Source: Nageia nagi | Taxonomy: Eukaryota > Pinophyta | Direction: 5' to 3' | DNA: 64,000 nt | Assembly (NCBI GenBank): GCA_050084985.1 | Contig: JBITNC010000001.1 | Location: forward strand, 103,540,001 to 103,604,000 | Part shown: piece by piece, positions 61,125 through 64,000 of the stretch | How the letters are laid out: the number at the start of each line of letters is the position of its first letter | Numbering within the stretch: the stretch's first letter is position 1 | Position numbers and translations under genes: made by a program | The notes under the pieces: model-generated | Seen by the model: only the letters and a program-made list of their open reading frames with translations | Database searches by the model: none | What the model was told of the DNA's origin: nothing

Positions 61125-61139
61125 GTCGGGTTCACCAAA
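61125..61139 (-). promoter_or_regulatory. Primer-binding site of the young element
   Basis: Minus-strand TTTGGTGAACCCGAC directly follows the 5' LTR end (GTAAACA), then GTGAAGTG. The same bases follow the 5' LTR of inner element 1. Confidence 0.85.
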
Positions 61140-61717
61140 TGTTTACAAATAAAATTGAGCGTGCAAATAAGTAAATAGGTAAATATCTACAAACTCAATA
61201 TTATCTATATTCTAGCTACAAATAGCAATTTATTCTAGATAACAATAAACAACAACATAACCAATTAAGAAGTGTAATTGTACCAACCAAGACTGTAATT
61301 TGTGTACTTACCTCATGGAACATACCTGACAACGAAAGATGCAGATATTGGTGATGTAATGATGATAAGCTGCCTTTCCCACAATGTCGTGACCTGCAAG
61401 GATGCAAAAAGAGGACTGCAGGCGGTTCGTTTCAGTGGTATAAGAGCGTCGGTGGTGTTCTTCCGTTCACAAAGGAGCACCGGTGGCCTTCGTTCAATAG
61501 TTTTAACCTCTCGATTAGGTCCAGATCTTTAGTATAGATATATCAGATAGCAGTATAATATCAGAATTGATCGTAGATGTCAGGAGAGCTCGCGTAAGGA
61601 AGCACACAAACCACAGCCTTGTAGGCGGTACCAAGAGATACCTTAAGGGGTAGCCACTTACAAGACCATACGCGGGATCATGTGTATCCTTGTTATTGTG
61701 GACTTACTATTAGATCC

Positions 61718-61735
61718 CTTATTTATATAAATAAT
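61718..61735 (-). promoter_or_regulatory. Putative TATA box of the young element
   Basis: Minus-strand TTATTTATATAAATAAGGG, with transcription expected to begin some 30 nt further along the minus strand (about 61690). The left LTR has TATCTATATAAATAAGGG at the matching place. Confidence 0.55.
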
Positions 61736-61826
61736 AGATAATACCGCCCATAGGTCAGCGTGCATCCACATAAATAAGGTTAATTCACAAGATTTAAGAT
61801 AAACACATCAATAAACAAGATAATTC

Positions 61827-61952
61827 ATGCAATACTCAAGATAAACCATGCAATATTCAAGATAACCCATGCAATATTCAAGATAACCTATGCAATATTC
61901 AAGATAACCCAATGCAATATTCAAGATAACCCATACAATATTCATATTCAAG
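61827..61952. repeat. 21-bp tandem repeat inside the right LTR
   Basis: Counterpart of 54091-54216, with one or two base differences. Confidence 0.8.
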
Positions 61953-62060
61953 CCAAACATTGATATTATCACTTTAATCCATTCAAAACATATAGTTAGG
62001 CCAAGCATATTTCATTAATTTATTGATTTAAAAACATAAAATCATTTTTATGTGTTAACA

Positions 62061-62785
62061 ATATAACTTGTCAAATACTTATGCTTGGCTTAAGGTCAAT
62101 TCAAATATGAATTTGATACTAATATCAAATGTATTTAATATTTTTTTATCATGTTTAATGATAAGAAATAGATAACAAAGTTAAAAAAACTCTTCTCATC
62201 TCATTTTGAGATGAAGAATTTTTGTCCCATTCACTATGTTTAAGGAATTAAGATTATAAGGGAATAAAAAGAGGATGCTTTAACTTTCTCAATTCAAATA
62301 CATTGAATTAATATTGAAAAGATTGAATATGGATGAATTCAAGATTATTATTGTACCTATTACCATTACAATCTTAATATATAATTATCTCCTTTGAATA
62401 ATGAAGAATCAAATGCAATGAAATAATTTCATTACTCTAGTACACTTTGAAACATGATGTCTCTCATGGTATGAAATCAAACATACTTGATGAGACTCAA
62501 AATGGTCTCATTTTGGATGCATTTATTTAATATGTTAAGGACATTTGGAACACTAATATGACTTGAATGATATTACCAATTGTTATAAACTGTCTAATTT
62601 AATGTTGAATGCATATTTATTTGATCTTTCATTTATTAATGTTATTTGTAATTTTGATGCATGAAAAATTACTGTTTATGTTTGAATAATGTTTGCTGAG
62701 CACATATTCTGACTTCTCATAAGAATGATGGCTGCAAGTATCAAGTTTCTAGCTCTAGAGTAATCTAATTAAGAGCTCCAAAAAT
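62061..62785. other. AT-rich stretch, no gene seen
   Basis: It begins with the ATATA copy of the target duplication. No coding frame or array was recognised. Confidence 0.4.
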
Positions 62786-63169
62786 CGACTTAAGTCTAGC
62801 ACCAGAAACTGACTTAAGTTTGGCTCCAGAAATCAACTTAAGTCTAGCACCAGAAAGCGACTTTAGTCTAGCACCAGAAAGTGACTTCAGTCTAGCACCA
62901 GAAAGCAACTTAAGTCTAGCACCAGAAAGTGACTTCAGTCTAGCACTAGAAAGCGACTTCAGTCTAGCACTAGAAAGCGACTTCAGTCTGGCTCCAAAAA
63001 TCAACTTAAGTCTAGCACTAGAAAGTGACTTCAGTCTAGCACCAGAAAGCGACTTCAGTCTAGCACCAGAAAGTGACTTAACTCTAGTACCAGAAAGTGA
63101 CTTCAGTCTAGCACCAGAAAGCGACTTCAGTCTAGCACCAGAAAGTGACTTAAGTTTGGCTCCAGAAAC
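62786..63169. repeat. 24-bp minisatellite, 16 units
   Basis: Sixteen units of exactly 24 bp, typical form GACTTCAGTCTAGCACCAGA plus AAGC. Variant units with GGCTCCA in place of AGCACCA are the 2nd, 9th and 16th, so a seven-unit (168-bp) higher-order period is present. Because 24 is a multiple of three, both strands read open, as an eight-residue repeat (SLAPESDF on the plus strand). I take this as a by-product and not as a gene. Confidence 0.9.
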
Positions 63170-63189
63170 TATTTATAGGCTCAGTTCCA

Positions 63190-63292
63190 GAAACCATGGC
63201 TCCAGAAAGGCTCCTAAAATGTAGCTCCAGAAAGGTTCCTAAAATATAGCTCCAGAAAGGCTCCTGAATTATAGCTCTAGAAATATAGAAGA
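63190..63292. repeat. 25-bp tandem repeat, about four units
   Basis: Units such as GCTCCAGAAAGGCTCCTAAA plus ATGTA. They share GCTCCAGAAA with the variant units of the neighbouring 24-bp array, so one array probably grew out of the other. Confidence 0.75.
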
Positions 63293-64000
63293 ATCAGACA
63301 CACAAAGCTAAGATGACAACTACATCAAAGACAGAGAAGAATGTGGATCAGTTAGAGAAACTAGAGGAGCTAAAGAAGAAGTCAAGTAGACTTATTCCAA
63401 TTTGGAACTAGTCTTAAGGACAAAGTAACTAATTCTATTTTAGATTTGATCTTTACAGAATTATCTCCAGAATATTAGCAAACAACGTAGGATAAGGATT
63501 GTATGACCCAAATAAATAGGTCAAGTAGTATATATTTAGAATGATTAGTTAAAAAGCATTAATGAGCCTATTAGAATAAATAGAGACTTAGTGACATAAT
63601 TAAAAAAGGACGAGGACGAGAGGAGGAAGGACTAGCTTTTGTAAGAAAATTATACCAATTTGTTTGGAAAAGCAATAAAAAGGTGTGACAATTCTTTAAC
63701 ACTGTGTTCAATTGTGAGTCTCTACTGGGAAGAGGGGGCCCACTCCTACTGGTAGAGGTCTCTTATTTGTTTCATGTCAATTTCCAGCTTTCTGCAAAAT
63801 ATTTGATAGCAGCTTAGTGTGTGTGTTTTCTCCATTTCCTTCAGTTTACTACAACTTTATCTTTCCAGTTTAAGTCCTGCAAGTCTGAATTTAGCATTAT
63901 TGTATGATTGAAATTTGAATTTTCCAAGTAGAACAAGGGATAAAATAGAGTCCTCAACTGCATATAGCCTTGTACACCAACTCAGGATTGACAAAATTAA
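63293..64000. other. Unassigned sequence to the window end
   Basis: A short open plus-strand stretch from 63314 (MTTTSKTEKNVDQLEKLEEL) is Lys/Glu-rich and stops at about 63410. Further on, an AATAAAAAGG word near 63677 and pyrimidine-rich sequence near 63830 look like the end of an LTR or a 3' untranslated region, but no partner lies in the window. Confidence 0.35.

Larger units (their letters stand above)
53404..62060 (-). mobile_element. Young Tat-type Ty3/gypsy element, internally deleted
   Basis: 8,657-bp element on the minus strand with two 921-bp LTRs (53404-54324 and 61140-62060) bounded by TG...CA. A perfect 5-bp target duplication ATATA lies at 53399-53403 and 62061-62065. A primer-binding site adjoins the right LTR and a polypurine tract the left. 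One reading frame (61048 to 56471) encodes Gag, protease, RT, RNase H and the end of integrase. The second RNase H and most of integrase are deleted, so it could only move with enzymes supplied by relatives. LTRs differ at about 29 of 921 sites, counted by eye (about 3%), far fewer than in the other elements here. Confidence 0.93.
61140..62060 (-). repeat. Right (5') LTR of the young element
   Basis: 921 bp, TG...CA. The promoter LTR by position. CpG sites are better kept than in the left LTR in the stretch around 61446-61500 (for example GAGCGTCGGTGG against GAGCATCAACAG). Confidence 0.95.

Noticed and set aside
62765-63224. Open frames on both strands with an eight-residue repeat
   Set aside because: A by-product of the 24-bp minisatellite; both strands are open equally, and no start context or flanking coding sequence supports a gene.
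63677-63690. Host-gene polyadenylation signal
   Set aside because: A single AATAAA-like word in AT-rich DNA without an upstream coding sequence is not evidence.

Overview
The window is nuclear DNA of a land plant. It is AT-rich, and almost everything recognisable is mobile DNA in some state of decay. Three marks are plant-specific: a CACTA transposase of the TNP2/DUF4216 type, Ty3/gypsy elements of the Tat kind (two RNase H domains, PCPKDDFPLP-type reverse transcriptase), and a plant mobile domain (PMD) pseudogene. Stacked old retrotransposons and long gene-free stretches suggest a large genome, possibly a gymnosperm, but that is a guess. I see no intact host gene, tRNA, rRNA or CRISPR array.

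Layout. 448-4249 (+): decayed CACTA transposase with apparent introns. 5290-9420 (-): remains of a Ty3/gypsy element with a double zinc-knuckle Gag and an integrase scrap. 9670-49147 (-): what I read as one very old Tat element ('outer element'), with diverged LTRs at 9670-10667 and 48211-49147, gag-PR-RT-RH-aRNH-INT at 46771-38590, and an antisense PMD pseudogene in its 3' region. Two younger elements sit inside it. 'Inner element 1' (+, about 15089-23364) is a degenerate Tat element whose 3' LTR is a 0.78-kb palindrome. 'Inner element 2' (-, 25133-38420) has 1.66-kb LTRs, a second RNase H placed before the reverse transcriptase, and a long unrecognised extra ORF after integrase.

49148-53403 holds a possible solo LTR, a small CpG-retaining stretch and a Ty1/copia reverse-transcriptase scrap. 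53404-62060 (-) is the youngest insertion ('young element'). It has 921-bp LTRs differing at about 29 sites, a perfect 5-bp target duplication, PBS, PPT, one gag-pol frame with seven TAR stops and no frameshift, an internal deletion of aRNH and most of integrase, and a 3' region made of tandem repeats. 62061-64000 holds a 24-bp minisatellite with higher-order structure, then unrecognised sequence.

How it fits together: the window records successive insertions (outer element first, inner elements into it, the young element separately), followed by C-to-T-type decay and small tandem duplications. The most unusual items are the domain order and extra ORF of inner element 2, the antisense PMD frame of the outer element, and the palindromic LTR of inner element 1. 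Percent divergences and boundaries were judged by eye, not computed.
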